From positions 124,001 through 188,000 of the forward strand of contig JADZED010000010.1 in the NCBI GenBank assembly GCA_020850715.1: a stretch of 64,000 nt of DNA, in the 5' to 3' direction. Source of the stretch: Acidobacteriota bacterium (lineage in GTDB: Bacteria; Acidobacteriota; Vicinamibacteria; Vicinamibacterales; CAVVIG01). Position 1 is the first letter of the stretch. Each line of letters begins with the position of its first letter. Of the stretch, positions 25,769-33,895 are shown piece after piece. The notes under the pieces are model-generated. The model worked only from the letters and a program-made list of their open reading frames with translations, searched no databases and was not told the origin of the DNA. A program made the translations under genes and the position numbers.

Positions 25769-27547
25769 TCACGGCGCTTGGTCGGCGGGGCGAACCTGCC
25801 GAGTTGCCCCGAGCGCCGCGCCGGCGGACCGCGCAGGGACGAGCCTCAGCGTCGCCGCCGCGTGCGCCTGCACGTCCGCCTCGCTGAATGCTAGCGGAAA
25901 GCGCTCGCCGCGCGACCACATCGCCGCCAGATCGGAGAAATGCGGGCTCGAGGGCGACTCGGACTGGCCGGCGGCATTCATCGCCTCCGCTCGGTCCCAC
26001 GATGTCACGTCGAGAGAACCGGCGACCTGGGCGTCACCGCCCGCGGGCCGCGGCAGCGGGCCGATGTCGAAGCGGGCGCGTGCGGCCGGGTTGATGCCGA
26101 AGGGGTGGACGAACGTCGCCGGGGCGTCCGCCCGGCCGCCGGCGGCCTCCTGGTTCAGATCGATGCCGCCCCCGGGCGGGTTGAACGCATGGGGCAGATC
26201 GTCGAGCGTCTTCCACCCGGTCCACGCGCGACCCTCCCGCACCGGCACCAGGCCGGCGACCTGGTCGCCGATGTTGCCGTCGGCGTCGGCGTACGCAAAA
26301 TGGCGCACCGGCATCTTCCAGCGCTCGAGCGCGGCACGGAACCCTGGCCAGTCGCGCGCGCGATCGACCGCCAGCGCAGCCAGCTCCGCGGCCCCGCCGG
26401 GTTCGACGCCGCTCCACCTCAGGGCGTAGCCGATGCCGCGATCCCGGTCGGTGGCCACGACGACGCCGTGGGGCGTGAACTGCGTGTCAAACTCGAACGG
26501 CTCGCGGCGTCCATAGATGACGAGACGGTCCGTCGCCGACGCGACGCCGGCTCCCTCGAGCGCGTCGGCGTAGACGTCCTGGGTGTCCTCGGTCGTGGGG
26601 ATCATCGCCCAGGCAATCCGCTCGTTGTGGCCGAAGGCCACGCCGGGCAACCACGGACGCGTGGCGCCGATGACGTTCCACCCGGGCGCCTGGAGGTGGA
26701 CGAAGTAGCGGGCCGAGGGGTGGCTGAAAACAGGGCTCGATTCGGCGAACGTGAGCCGCCCCGCGGACGCTGTCGCGCGGCCCGACGCCGACGGTCGCCG
26801 CCGGATCGCTTCGATCTCTTTGGGGACGCGCTCCGCATCGGCGTGGGGCGCGAGGGGCACGGACGCTCCCGGCCGGCGCTGGCCGGCGGCCACCGGCGCT
26901 TCGAGACCGATGAAGAATGGCGCCGTGCCGACGCGGCGGATCGCGTCGCCGATCACGTCGCTGAGACTGGCCCGCGCGACTTCCTCGAGCGCATCGCCGC
27001 TTGCCAGGAATGCGTCGGTCCGGTTGAGCAGGTCGGACGCCGACCAGAACTCCGGCGCCCAGCCGGCGAGCCGGAACTCTTCCGGCGGACGTTGGCGCGC
27101 GGCCGCGACCCACGCGTTGACGCCGCGCACGAACGCCTCGGCAATCTGCCGCGTGTCCCCGCCGTAACTCGCCCAGTCGAGGCCTCGATCGCCGCGATAC
27201 TGGATCCGGCGGGTCATCGCATCGCGGCTGGCGAAGTTGGAACCGAACACCTGCGAGAGCCGCCCTTGAACCGACCGCCGCCACAGGTCCATCTGGAACA
27301 GCCGATCCTGGGCCTGCACGAAGCCCTGCGCGACGAAGAGATCCTCCTGCGACTGCGCGTAGATGTGCGGCACGCCCCATCGGTCGCGCACGATCCGCAC
27401 GGGCGCCGAGATCCCAGGCAGCGCGATCTGACCGTCGACCTGCGCGGTCAGCGGCGGCGGCGGCGGCGAGCGCCGGCAGGCCGAGACAGCGGGCAGGCAC
27501 AGCGCCACGCAGACAGCGAGACGCAGGGACTTCAACGGCATCGACAT
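25769..27547 (-). CDS. penicillin acylase family protein lacking the GSNNW nucleophile motif
   Basis: The 592-residue lipoprotein-like product (signal ending near VSAC, then a Pro run) is clearly a penicillin acylase homologue: IRDRWGVPHIYA-type start (VRDRWGVPHIYAQ), AQDRLFQMDLWRR, then FVHLQAPGWNVIGATRPWLPGVAFGHNERIAW. The segment that should carry the autoproteolytic Gly-Ser-Asn-Asn-Trp and become the N-terminal catalytic serine is replaced by an unrelated Ala/Arg-rich stretch. No other frame holds the motif, so a simple frameshift does not explain it. The protein is also shorter than usual (about 750-800). It may be inactive or have a non-hydrolytic role. Confidence 0.82.
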   Translation of the reverse strand: MSMPLKSLRLAVCVALCLPAVSACRRSPPPPPLTAQVDGQIALPGISAPVRIVRDRWGVPHIYAQSQEDLFVAQGFVQAQDRLFQMDLWRRSVQGRLSQVFGSNFASRDAMTRRIQYRGDRGLDWASYGGDTRQIAEAFVRGVNAWVAAARQRPPEEFRLAGWAPEFWSASDLLNRTDAFLASGDALEEVARASLSDVIGDAIRRVGTAPFFIGLEAPVAAGQRRPGASVPLAPHADAERVPKEIEAIRRRPSASGRATASAGRLTFAESSPVFSHPSARYFVHLQAPGWNVIGATRPWLPGVAFGHNERIAWAMIPTTEDTQDVYADALEGAGVASATDRLVIYGRREPFEFDTQFTPHGVVVATDRDRGIGYALRWSGVEPGGAAELAALAVDRARDWPGFRAALERWKMPVRHFAYADADGNIGDQVAGLVPVREGRAWTGWKTLDDLPHAFNPPGGGIDLNQEAAGGRADAPATFVHPFGINPAARARFDIGPLPRPAGGDAQVAGSLDVTSWDRAEAMNAAGQSESPSSPHFSDLAAMWSRGERFPLAFSEADVQAHAAATLRLVPARSAGAALGATRQVRPADQAP

Positions 27548-27587
27548 GGGCGTGCGTCCTGTTGCGGGTTACACTACAAATCGCGCC

Positions 27588-28079
27588 ATGGCCATCCGCG
27601 ACGCGCTCCTCGCCGAGTACGATCACGAAATGGGCACGACGCGGCGGCTGCTCGCGCGGGTCCCCGACGACAGGCTGTCGTGGCGGCCGCATCCCAAGTC
27701 TATGACGCTCGGCGGTCTGGCGACGCACCTCGCGAATCTGCCGGCCTGGGGCGGCGCCATCCTGAACGGCGCCTCGTTCGATCTGGCCGGCGCACCGCCC
27801 GCCCTGGAAACGGAGACGTCGTGCGCCGCGGTGCTCGTGCGCTTCGACGAGGCGTCGCGTCGCACGCGCGGCTGGATGGATCGGACCGACGCCGAATACG
27901 CCGCCCCGTGGAGGCTCGAGCGCGGCGGCCATCAGATGTTCTCGCTGCCGCGGGTCGCCGCCTTCAAGATGTTCGTGATCAACCACATCATCCACCATCG
28001 GGGGCAGCTCAGCGTGTATCTCCGGTTGAACGACGTGTTGGTGCCGTCGATCTACGGGCCGACCGCCGACGAGACGTAG
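27588..28079 (+). CDS. DinB family protein
   Basis: A 163-residue four-helix-bundle protein of the DinB/YfiT superfamily. Histidines placed as in the family metal site are visible: His about residue 14 (EYDHEMG), one in LATHLANLP, and HHRGQLSVYLR near the end, of which HIIHHRGQ is the most conserved block. Related proteins include thiol-dependent transferases (bacillithiol or mycothiol S-transferases), but the substrate here is unknown. The start ATG at 27588 is preceded by TACACT/TACAAA boxes at 27570-27580 and no Shine-Dalgarno, suggesting a near-leaderless message. It diverges from the acylase homologue. Confidence 0.9.
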   Translation: MAIRDALLAEYDHEMGTTRRLLARVPDDRLSWRPHPKSMTLGGLATHLANLPAWGGAILNGASFDLAGAPPALETETSCAAVLVRFDEASRRTRGWMDRTDAEYAAPWRLERGGHQMFSLPRVAAFKMFVINHIIHHRGQLSVYLRLNDVLVPSIYGPTADET

Positions 28080-28090
28080 CGCATCGCGCG

Positions 28091-29125
28091 ATGGGACCTT
28101 TCGTACCAAGGCCGGGCTTGCGCGGCGGCCACCGGATGACGCTGTACGCGTGGGGCAATCCGCGCCACTTCCCGGCGCTGCCGCCGCCGACGCCGCGCTA
28201 CTTCGACGTCAACCGCGACACTCGCGTTCTCGCCGCCTGCCACTGGCAGCCGCGCCCCTGGGATCGGCCGACGATCATCGCGCTGCACGGGCTCAACGGC
28301 TCGAGCGACGCCCACTACATGAAAGGGATCGCCGCGAAAGCGTTCGCGCGGGGGATGAACGCGGTGCTCCTGAACCAGCGCAACTGCCGCGACACCGAGC
28401 ATCTCTGCGCGGGCCTCTTCCACTCCGGATTGACGGCCGACGCGGCGTTCGTGATCGACGAGCTCGTGGAGATCGACCGGCTGCCGGCGCTGGTCGTGGC
28501 CGGCTATTCGCTCGGCGGCAACCTCGCCCTCAGGCTCGCAGGCGAGTACGGTGCCTTTGCGCCGGCGGCGCTGAAGGGAGTCGCCGCCGTGTCGCCCATC
28601 ATCGAGATCGCCCTCTGCGTGCGCGCGCTGGAACGGCCGCGCAACATGCTGTACGAGTGGAACTTCGTGAGAGATCTCAAGCGGCGGATGCGCCGGAAGC
28701 ACCGTGCCTGGCCCGGGCGGTTCGACCTCGGCCCTCTGAAGCGCGTACGGACGGTCCGGGACTTCGACCGCGATTTCACCGCCCCCTACTTCGGGTTTGC
28801 CGACGAGGAGGATTACTACCATCGCGCCAGCGCGATGCGCGTGGTCGAACGGATCCGCGTGCCGGCGCTGATCATCGCGTCGGAAGACGATCCGTTCGTG
28901 CCGGTGCAGCCGTTCTCGGATCCGCGGCTGACCGCCAATCCGGCGATTACGACCGTCGTCACGTCCCACGGCGGCCATTGTGCGTTCGTCGGCGACAAGA
29001 CCCTTGGCGAAGACGGCTACTGGGCCGAGCGATCGGTCGTCGACTTCGCCGCCGCCGTAGCCCTGCCGGCGGATGCCGGACCTCGAGCCGGGCAGGCCGC
29101 GCGGCAGCGCGCGGCTCGTGCGTGA
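28091..29125 (+). CDS. YheT-type alpha/beta hydrolase
   Basis: The 344-residue protein starts with FVPRPGLRGGHRMTLY, the N-terminal signature of the YheT/ABHD hydrolase group, which justifies the ATG at 28091. The nucleophile elbow is GYSLGGN, the acid is probably in ASEDDPFVP, and the histidine in HGGHCAF, giving a complete Ser-Asp-His triad. YheT proteins are probably esterases acting on lipid-like substrates; no substrate is indicated. The gene follows dinB after 11 nt and could be cotranscribed. Downstream, a 117-nt GC-rich spacer with two copies of a ccgccggcgg palindrome separates it from the convergent DUF72 gene. Confidence 0.92.
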   Translation: MGPFVPRPGLRGGHRMTLYAWGNPRHFPALPPPTPRYFDVNRDTRVLAACHWQPRPWDRPTIIALHGLNGSSDAHYMKGIAAKAFARGMNAVLLNQRNCRDTEHLCAGLFHSGLTADAAFVIDELVEIDRLPALVVAGYSLGGNLALRLAGEYGAFAPAALKGVAAVSPIIEIALCVRALERPRNMLYEWNFVRDLKRRMRRKHRAWPGRFDLGPLKRVRTVRDFDRDFTAPYFGFADEEDYYHRASAMRVVERIRVPALIIASEDDPFVPVQPFSDPRLTANPAITTVVTSHGGHCAFVGDKTLGEDGYWAERSVVDFAAAVALPADAGPRAGQAARQRAARA

Positions 29126-29242
29126 GCCCGCCGGCGGCATCGCGCCGGGCGGCCGCTTCCAGACGCCGGCCATGATGCCCGCCGGCGGATCCGGGGCGCC
29201 CTTCCCGCCCCTCCTCCCGTGCGCCGGCGACGGGCGGGCCGA

Positions 29243-29944
29243 TCACACGCCCATCCGCTGCCGCAGCATGGCCGCCAGCTCGGGACCCCTGCCCTGCTCT
29301 TCGTGCTTGAAATAGATGTACACGTCGCGGCAGGCGGCGGCAGCGCGCGCGATCGTCTCCGCCCACTTCGCGACGTCCTCCGCCGTGTAGCCTTCGTCGC
29401 GCAGGCGGAAATACGCGTAATCGGCGGTGATCCGGAGCGGCGTCGACAGCCGCTCGCTGTCGGCGACGCAGAGCGCCAGGTTGCGCGCCGCCAGCCGGGC
29501 GAACACCTCGTCGTCGAGCCAGGAGAGATGGCGGAACTCAAAGGCCGCGCAGACGCGCGGCGGGAGCACCTCCAGGAACGCATCGAGCGCGGGCAGATCC
29601 TTCTTCGCGCCAGGCGGGAGCTGAAACAGCAGCGCGCCGAGCTTGTCGTCCAACGCGGCGGCCGCCCGACAGAACCCCTGCACGAGATCGCCGCAGTCCT
29701 TCAGCCGGCGATCGTGCGTGATTCGCCGCGGCGCCTTCAGCGTGAAGCGGTACGGCGAGGGCGTCTGCGCCGCCCAGCCCGCGACCAGCCGCTCGGTGGG
29801 CATGCGATAGAACGTGTAGTTGATCTCGACGGTGGGAAAGCGTGCGGCATAGTACGGCAGCATCTTCGCCGTCGCGAGGTTGGCGGGATAGAAGCGGCCC
29901 TTCCATTCCGGGTAGTTGTAGCCCGAGGTCCCGATCCAGATCAT
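29243..29944 (-). CDS. DUF72 family protein (YecE-like)
   Basis: A 233-residue TIM-barrel-like protein with the DUF72 signatures GTSGYNYPEWKGRFYP, VEINYTFYRMPT and AFEFRHLSW, in the right order and near the usual full length. DUF72 members are widespread and remain without an established function, although some are linked to nucleic-acid damage responses. The ATG is preceded by TACAGT on the minus strand at 29952-29957, seven nt upstream, overlapping the box of the divergent copper protein gene. Both genes seem to be served by one compact bidirectional promoter. Confidence 0.92.
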   Translation of the reverse strand: MIWIGTSGYNYPEWKGRFYPANLATAKMLPYYAARFPTVEINYTFYRMPTERLVAGWAAQTPSPYRFTLKAPRRITHDRRLKDCGDLVQGFCRAAAALDDKLGALLFQLPPGAKKDLPALDAFLEVLPPRVCAAFEFRHLSWLDDEVFARLAARNLALCVADSERLSTPLRITADYAYFRLRDEGYTAEDVAKWAETIARAAAACRDVYIYFKHEEQGRGPELAAMLRQRMGV

Positions 29945-29951
29945 GGCGTTG

Positions 29952-29961
29952 ACTGTAGACT
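29952..29961. promoter_or_regulatory. overlapping divergent -10 boxes (DUF72 and SCO genes)
   Basis: Only 24 bp separate the two start codons. The minus strand reads TACAGT at 29952-29957 and the plus strand TAGACT at 29956-29961, each seven nt before its start codon and without a Shine-Dalgarno. Both transcripts would be leaderless and initiation would be mutually exclusive. Confidence 0.5.
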
Positions 29962-29968
29962 AGGACGG

Positions 29969-30868
29969 ATGCGCGCTCACACGCTTTTCTCGGCCGCTGC
30001 CCTGTCGTTCCTGGCGGCGGCGATCTCCGGTGCGTGCGGCGGTGCGCCGCCGCGGCCGGGCCTCGAGCTCCACGGCCAGATCCTCTCGGTCGATCCCGCC
30101 GCGAAGACCGCGCGCATCAAGCACGAGGAAATCAAGGGTTTCATGCCGGGCATGACGATGCCCTACGCGGTGCGCGATGGACGGCTCCTCGAGGGGCTTG
30201 CCCCCGGCGATCTGGTCGACGCCACGCTGGTGGTCGGGACCAACGATGCCTATCTGAGCGCGATCGCGAAGGTCGGCGCCGCGCCGCTCGGTCCGGAATC
30301 CCCCGGAGAGCCGGCGCCCTCCGCTGCATCGGGTTTCGAGCTGCTGAAACCGGGCGAGGCCGTGCCGCCCGGGCGCTTCGTCGATCAGGACGGCCGCGCG
30401 CGCGACTTCACGAGCTTCAAAGGACAGGCGGTCGTCGTCACGTTCATGTACACGAAATGCCCGATGCCGGCGTTCTGCCCGCTGCTCGATCGCAACTTCG
30501 CTGCCATCCAGCGGAGCCTCGCCAGCGATCCCGCGGCGGCCTCGTTGCGCGGGCGCGTGCGTCTGGTGAGCGTCAGCTTCGACCCGCTCACCGATACGCC
30601 GCCGGTGCTCCAGGCGCACGCCGAGCGCCTGCAGGCGGATCCGCAGGTCTGGACGTTTCTCACCGGCGAGCGCGACGACATCGATCGGTTCGGCGCCCGA
30701 TTCGGCGTCCAGGTCGTGCGGGACCGGAACAATCCGCTCGACATCACGCACAATCTCCGCACGGCCATCGTCGATCCCGAGGGCAGGTTCGTGGCCGCCT
30801 ACACGGGCAACGGCTGGACGCCCGAACAGGTGATCGCCGATCTGAAGCCGGTGGCCGGCGTCCGGTGA
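29969..30868 (+). CDS. CusF-like / SCO fusion copper lipoprotein
   Basis: The 299-residue protein has a lipobox ending at Cys23, a CusF-like copper-binding domain (about 33-105) with GFMPGMTMPY, and a SCO/SenC thioredoxin-fold domain (about 120-296). The SCO copper cysteines are Cys154 and Cys160 in TKCPMPAFCP, a Cx5C spacing instead of the usual Cx3C, with the conserved histidine in DITHNLRT. SCO proteins deliver copper to the CuA site of cytochrome oxidase in the periplasm; the fused CusF part could pass copper on or store it. Its stop overlaps the next gene's ATG by one base, indicating coupling. Confidence 0.92.
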   Translation: MRAHTLFSAAALSFLAAAISGACGGAPPRPGLELHGQILSVDPAAKTARIKHEEIKGFMPGMTMPYAVRDGRLLEGLAPGDLVDATLVVGTNDAYLSAIAKVGAAPLGPESPGEPAPSAASGFELLKPGEAVPPGRFVDQDGRARDFTSFKGQAVVVTFMYTKCPMPAFCPLLDRNFAAIQRSLASDPAAASLRGRVRLVSVSFDPLTDTPPVLQAHAERLQADPQVWTFLTGERDDIDRFGARFGVQVVRDRNNPLDITHNLRTAIVDPEGRFVAAYTGNGWTPEQVIADLKPVAGVR

Positions 30869-31596
30869 TGCTGCCGCCCGGAGCCGGCGCGGCCGGCCTC
30901 CCCGGCCGCGCGCCGGCGTGGTCGGCGTTCAACCCCCGCGAGCGGCGGCTCATCGCAGGCCTGCGCACCCCCGCGCGCGTGCAGCGGTACCTCAACGCCC
31001 TGCCGTACAACCAGGAGCCCGGGGGGCGGGCGACGCAGCGAAGCTTCAGGGGTGTGCTGCGGCACGGCTGCGCGCACTGTCTCGAGGCGGCGCTCTTTGC
31101 GGCAGTGGTCCTCGAGCAGCATGGCTACCCGCCGCTGGTGCTGAGCTTCGAGTCGATCGACCGGCTCGATCACGTGATCTACGTCTACCGACGGGATGGT
31201 CGCTGGGGCTCGATCGCCCGGTCGCGCGATCCCGGGCTGCACGGCCGCAAGCCGGTGTTTCCGAGCGCCCGCAGCCTCGCGCTCAGCTACTGCGATCCCT
31301 ACGTCGATTTCACCGGGCGGGTGGTCGGCTATGCCGTCGTCGACCTCGCCCTCGCGATGGGGCGGTACGACTGGCGGCTCGCCGCCACCAACGTGTGGAA
31401 GGTGGAGCGCATGCTGCTCGACCGCGCGCACGCGCCGATGGCCTCATCGGACGCGCGCATCGGACGGCTGCGCGAGCGCTACCGGCGGTTCCGGATGCGC
31501 TACGGCGCGATCAAGCCCCAGCAGTACCGCGGGCGCGAGCACTGGACGGGGCTGCCGGCGGAGTTCACTCCAGGTCGAAATCGCGGGTGGGTTTGA
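30868..31596 (+). CDS. transglutaminase-like cysteine-protease-fold protein, function unknown
   Basis: This 242-residue protein has a plausible transglutaminase-like triad: a cysteine in HGCAHCLEAALFAA, a histidine in DHVIYVYRRDG, and an aspartate in RSRDPGLHG. The order and spacing (Cys helix, then His strand, then Asp) fit the fold, but I do not recognise the family. No signal peptide is visible. It is translationally coupled to the CusF-SCO gene (TGATG), which hints at a role near copper or oxidase maturation, though this may be incidental. Its last 32 bases overlap the convergent small zinc-ribbon-like gene. Confidence 0.72.
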   Translation: MLPPGAGAAGLPGRAPAWSAFNPRERRLIAGLRTPARVQRYLNALPYNQEPGGRATQRSFRGVLRHGCAHCLEAALFAAVVLEQHGYPPLVLSFESIDRLDHVIYVYRRDGRWGSIARSRDPGLHGRKPVFPSARSLALSYCDPYVDFTGRVVGYAVVDLALAMGRYDWRLAATNVWKVERMLLDRAHAPMASSDARIGRLRERYRRFRMRYGAIKPQQYRGREHWTGLPAEFTPGRNRGWV

Positions 31597-31867
31597 CGAT
31601 CGGCTCCTGCCGCGCCTGCCGCAGCGCCTCTTCGAAGCGCTTCGCAAGCGCGTCGCCGCGCGTCCGCTCGTTCGAGACCGACTGTGCGAAGGCCGCTTCG
31701 CGCCGCGAGGCCTCTTCTGCGAGGATCCGGTGCGCGTCGTCCAGTTCGGGCTTCGTGCCACGTTCCGGCTCGTGGTGCGACACGATCCGGCCCAGGTTCA
31801 GGTCGACGACGAGCACCGACTGGCAGCACGGGCAGACGACTTCGAGCTCGGACTTGAGGCGTGCCAT
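31565..31867 (-). CDS. small conserved-looking protein with CPCC motif
   Basis: A 100-residue protein starting MARLKSELEVVCPCCQSVLVVD, with one N-terminal CPCC that could be half of a zinc ribbon, followed by a charged, probably coiled-coil helix (about 50-90) and an acidic end. The ATG at 31867 is chosen over a start 57 nt upstream because GGAAGGA lies five nt before it. No second cysteine pair is present, so metal binding would need a dimer. It overlaps the convergent transglutaminase-like gene by 32 bp. Function unknown. Confidence 0.65.
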   Translation of the reverse strand: MARLKSELEVVCPCCQSVLVVDLNLGRIVSHHEPERGTKPELDDAHRILAEEASRREAAFAQSVSNERTRGDALAKRFEEALRQARQEPIVKPTRDFDLE

Positions 31868-31932
31868 GAGTTCCTTCCCGGGTTGCAAGGATGCGCCGCA
31901 ACGCAGCGGACCACGCACTATCATATAGCGCC

Positions 31933-32658
31933 GTGAGCGCCGCCGCGCCGATCGCGCTTCGCATCGCCACCTACAACATCCACCGCTGCCGCGGCCTCGA
32001 CGGCCGGATCCGTCCCGATCGCGTCATCGAGGTCATCCGCGCCATCGAGGCCGACGTCGTCGCGCTGCAGGAAGTCGTGGGGCCCGGCCCCAGGGGCGGC
32101 GGGCACGCCGAGGCGATCGGCGCCGCCCTCGGCATGGGATGGGTCATGGCGCCGGCGCGCCAGCTGCGCGGGCGGAACTTCGGCAATGCGGTGCTGAGCC
32201 GCCATCCGATCGTCAACCACCTCGAGCACGATCTGTCGTGGAAGACCTGCGAGGCCAGGCGGCTGCAGCGCGTCGACGTCGAGATCGGGCGCGCCCTGCT
32301 GCACGTCTACAACGTGCACCTGGGCACCGCCATCCTCGAGCGCCGGCATCAGGCGCAGCGGCTCGCGACGATCGTCTCGGATCGGCGCGTCGCCGGCGCG
32401 AAGATCGTGCTCGGCGACTTCAACGAGTGGATGCGGGGGCTCGCGACGACGCTGTTGAGCGAACGGCTGAACAGCGTCGACCTGCGGGAGTTCCTGAAGC
32501 GGCGGCGGACCTATCCTGGCGTGTTCCCGCTGCTCCACCTCGATCACATCTATTACGCGGGACAGGTCAGGGTGGTCGGCATCGAGCTGCCGCGCACGCG
32601 GCCGGCGCTCATCGCCTCGGATCACCTGCCGCTGGTGGCGAACATCGAAATCGGATGA
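31933..32658 (+). CDS. endonuclease/exonuclease/phosphatase (EEP) family protein
   Basis: The 241-residue protein carries the EEP superfamily sequence: IATYNIHRC, VVALQEVVG with the metal-binding glutamate, an internal NAVLSRHPI, GDFNEW, and the terminal SDHLPLVA with the catalytic Asp-His. Members cleave phosphodiesters in DNA, RNA, lipids or inositol phosphates using Mg2+. No signal peptide is evident, so a cytoplasmic enzyme is likely. The start is GTG at 31933, with TATCAT at 31919-31924 eight nt upstream and no Shine-Dalgarno. Substrate is not predictable from the sequence. Confidence 0.9.
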   Translation: MSAAAPIALRIATYNIHRCRGLDGRIRPDRVIEVIRAIEADVVALQEVVGPGPRGGGHAEAIGAALGMGWVMAPARQLRGRNFGNAVLSRHPIVNHLEHDLSWKTCEARRLQRVDVEIGRALLHVYNVHLGTAILERRHQAQRLATIVSDRRVAGAKIVLGDFNEWMRGLATTLLSERLNSVDLREFLKRRRTYPGVFPLLHLDHIYYAGQVRVVGIELPRTRPALIASDHLPLVANIEIG

Positions 32659-32668
32659 CGAGCGCGGG

Positions 32669-33571
32669 TCAGACCGGTTCGACGTCCTCGGAGAGCTCCA
32701 GCGCGAGCGGTACCGCGTCGACGATGCTGGGGGCGCGCATCGAGGCCCGCTTCCGCCTCACCGCCTCCGCCTCCTCGTAGATGCGGCGGGGCACTGGCTG
32801 CAGGTCCCACGCGAGCCCGACGGCCGCCATCGCCCTGATCACGTACCAGGTCGGATCGAGCTCCCACCAGTAGAACCCGTTGCGCGCCGCGCGCTGGTAG
32901 CGGTGATGGTTGTTGTGCCAGCCCTCGCCCACCGCGAAGAAGGCGGTGACCGGGTTGTTCCGCGACTCGTCGTGCGTCTCGAAGCGGCGGGATCCGAACA
33001 GATGGTTCACGGTGTTGATCGCGAAGGTGGCGTGCGCCAGCGTCATCGTCGGGAGGCAGAAGCCCCAGACAAGCCACGGGAAGCCGCCGAGCAGGTACAT
33101 CGCCGCGGCAAGCGAGATCGGCGGCACCGCCATGTAGCGGTCGAGCCACGCGATCTCGGGCACCGTCGAGAAGTCGCGGACGACCGGGTTGTTCGGCCCC
33201 ACGCGATCGTGCCTGGCGTCGTTGAGGAACCACCCGATGTGAGCGTAGTAGATGCCGCTGACCATCGGGCTGTGCGGATCGCCTTCGCGGTCGGCGAACC
33301 GGTGGTGGTTCACGTGATGGCCCGCCCACCACAGCGGCCCCTTCTGCATCGCCGCGGTGCCGACGTAGGCCCAGAAGAAGCGCGCCGCGCGATGCATCTG
33401 GAACGCGCGATGGGCGAAATACCGGTGGAACGCGAGCGTCAGTCCGATGGCGCGCAGGAAATGCGAGGCGGCCCAGAGCGCAACGAGAGACCAGGCGAAC
33501 GGCACGGCGAACACCAGGAGCGCCGAAGCCTGTACGGCCCAGAACACGACGAAGCAGATTGTCTGGATCAA
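32669..33571 (-). CDS. acyl-CoA/fatty acid desaturase (delta-9 type)
   Basis: A 300-residue membrane protein with all three histidine boxes of acyl-CoA desaturases: HRYFAHR near residue 50, HHVNHHR near 85 and HNNHHR near 220, plus a fourth histidine-containing NHLFG segment. It would introduce a cis double bond in fatty acyl chains at the inner membrane using two irons, oxygen and an electron donor. It is the last gene of a minus-strand series with an ECF sigma factor, anti-sigma factor, TlpA protein and a small protein, all with gaps of 31-52 nt, which suggests stress-controlled adjustment of membrane fluidity. Confidence 0.93.
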   Translation of the reverse strand: MIQTICFVVFWAVQASALLVFAVPFAWSLVALWAASHFLRAIGLTLAFHRYFAHRAFQMHRAARFFWAYVGTAAMQKGPLWWAGHHVNHHRFADREGDPHSPMVSGIYYAHIGWFLNDARHDRVGPNNPVVRDFSTVPEIAWLDRYMAVPPISLAAAMYLLGGFPWLVWGFCLPTMTLAHATFAINTVNHLFGSRRFETHDESRNNPVTAFFAVGEGWHNNHHRYQRAARNGFYWWELDPTWYVIRAMAAVGLAWDLQPVPRRIYEEAEAVRRKRASMRAPSIVDAVPLALELSEDVEPV

Positions 33572-33623
33572 CTCAGATCTCTCGTGTCGGAAAGGCGTGA
33601 GTGGAGGGCACGTGGCCGAGGGC

Positions 33624-33848
33624 TCAGCCCTCTTCTTCGAACTCTTCTTCTTCCGGCGGGCCGAGGCGCGTCGACGGCCGCAGCGCCTCGCGATAGTCGA
33701 AGAGCGGAAGATGACGCACGTGCAGGGAGATCGTACAGGCCGGCGATTTCTCGTCGACGACCACCGTGACCGGGCTGCCCTCTACGCCGTCGCGGAACGT
33801 GATGCGGCAGCCGCAGGCGAGCCGGGCGTGCGTGAAGCCCTTGAGCAT
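33624..33848 (-). CDS. small cysteine-containing hypothetical protein
   Basis: A 74-residue protein with GFTHARLACGCRITFRDG near the start, an internal SPACTISLHVRHLPLFDYREALRP, and an acidic tail of glutamates. Three cysteines and several histidines suggest possible metal binding. I do not recognise the family. It sits between tlpA-like and desaturase genes in the same orientation with gaps of about 50 nt on both sides, and so is probably part of the sigma-factor operon. Confidence 0.6.
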   Translation of the reverse strand: MLKGFTHARLACGCRITFRDGVEGSPVTVVVDEKSPACTISLHVRHLPLFDYREALRPSTRLGPPEEEEFEEEG

Positions 33849-33895
33849 TTCGAGGCCATCATACCACGGCGCCCGCGCCGCCGCGCCACGCGCCG

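Noticed and set aside
26740-26860. Frameshift hiding the penicillin acylase nucleophile motif
   Set aside because: I read the other two minus-strand frames across this stretch; neither encodes a GSNNW-like sequence.
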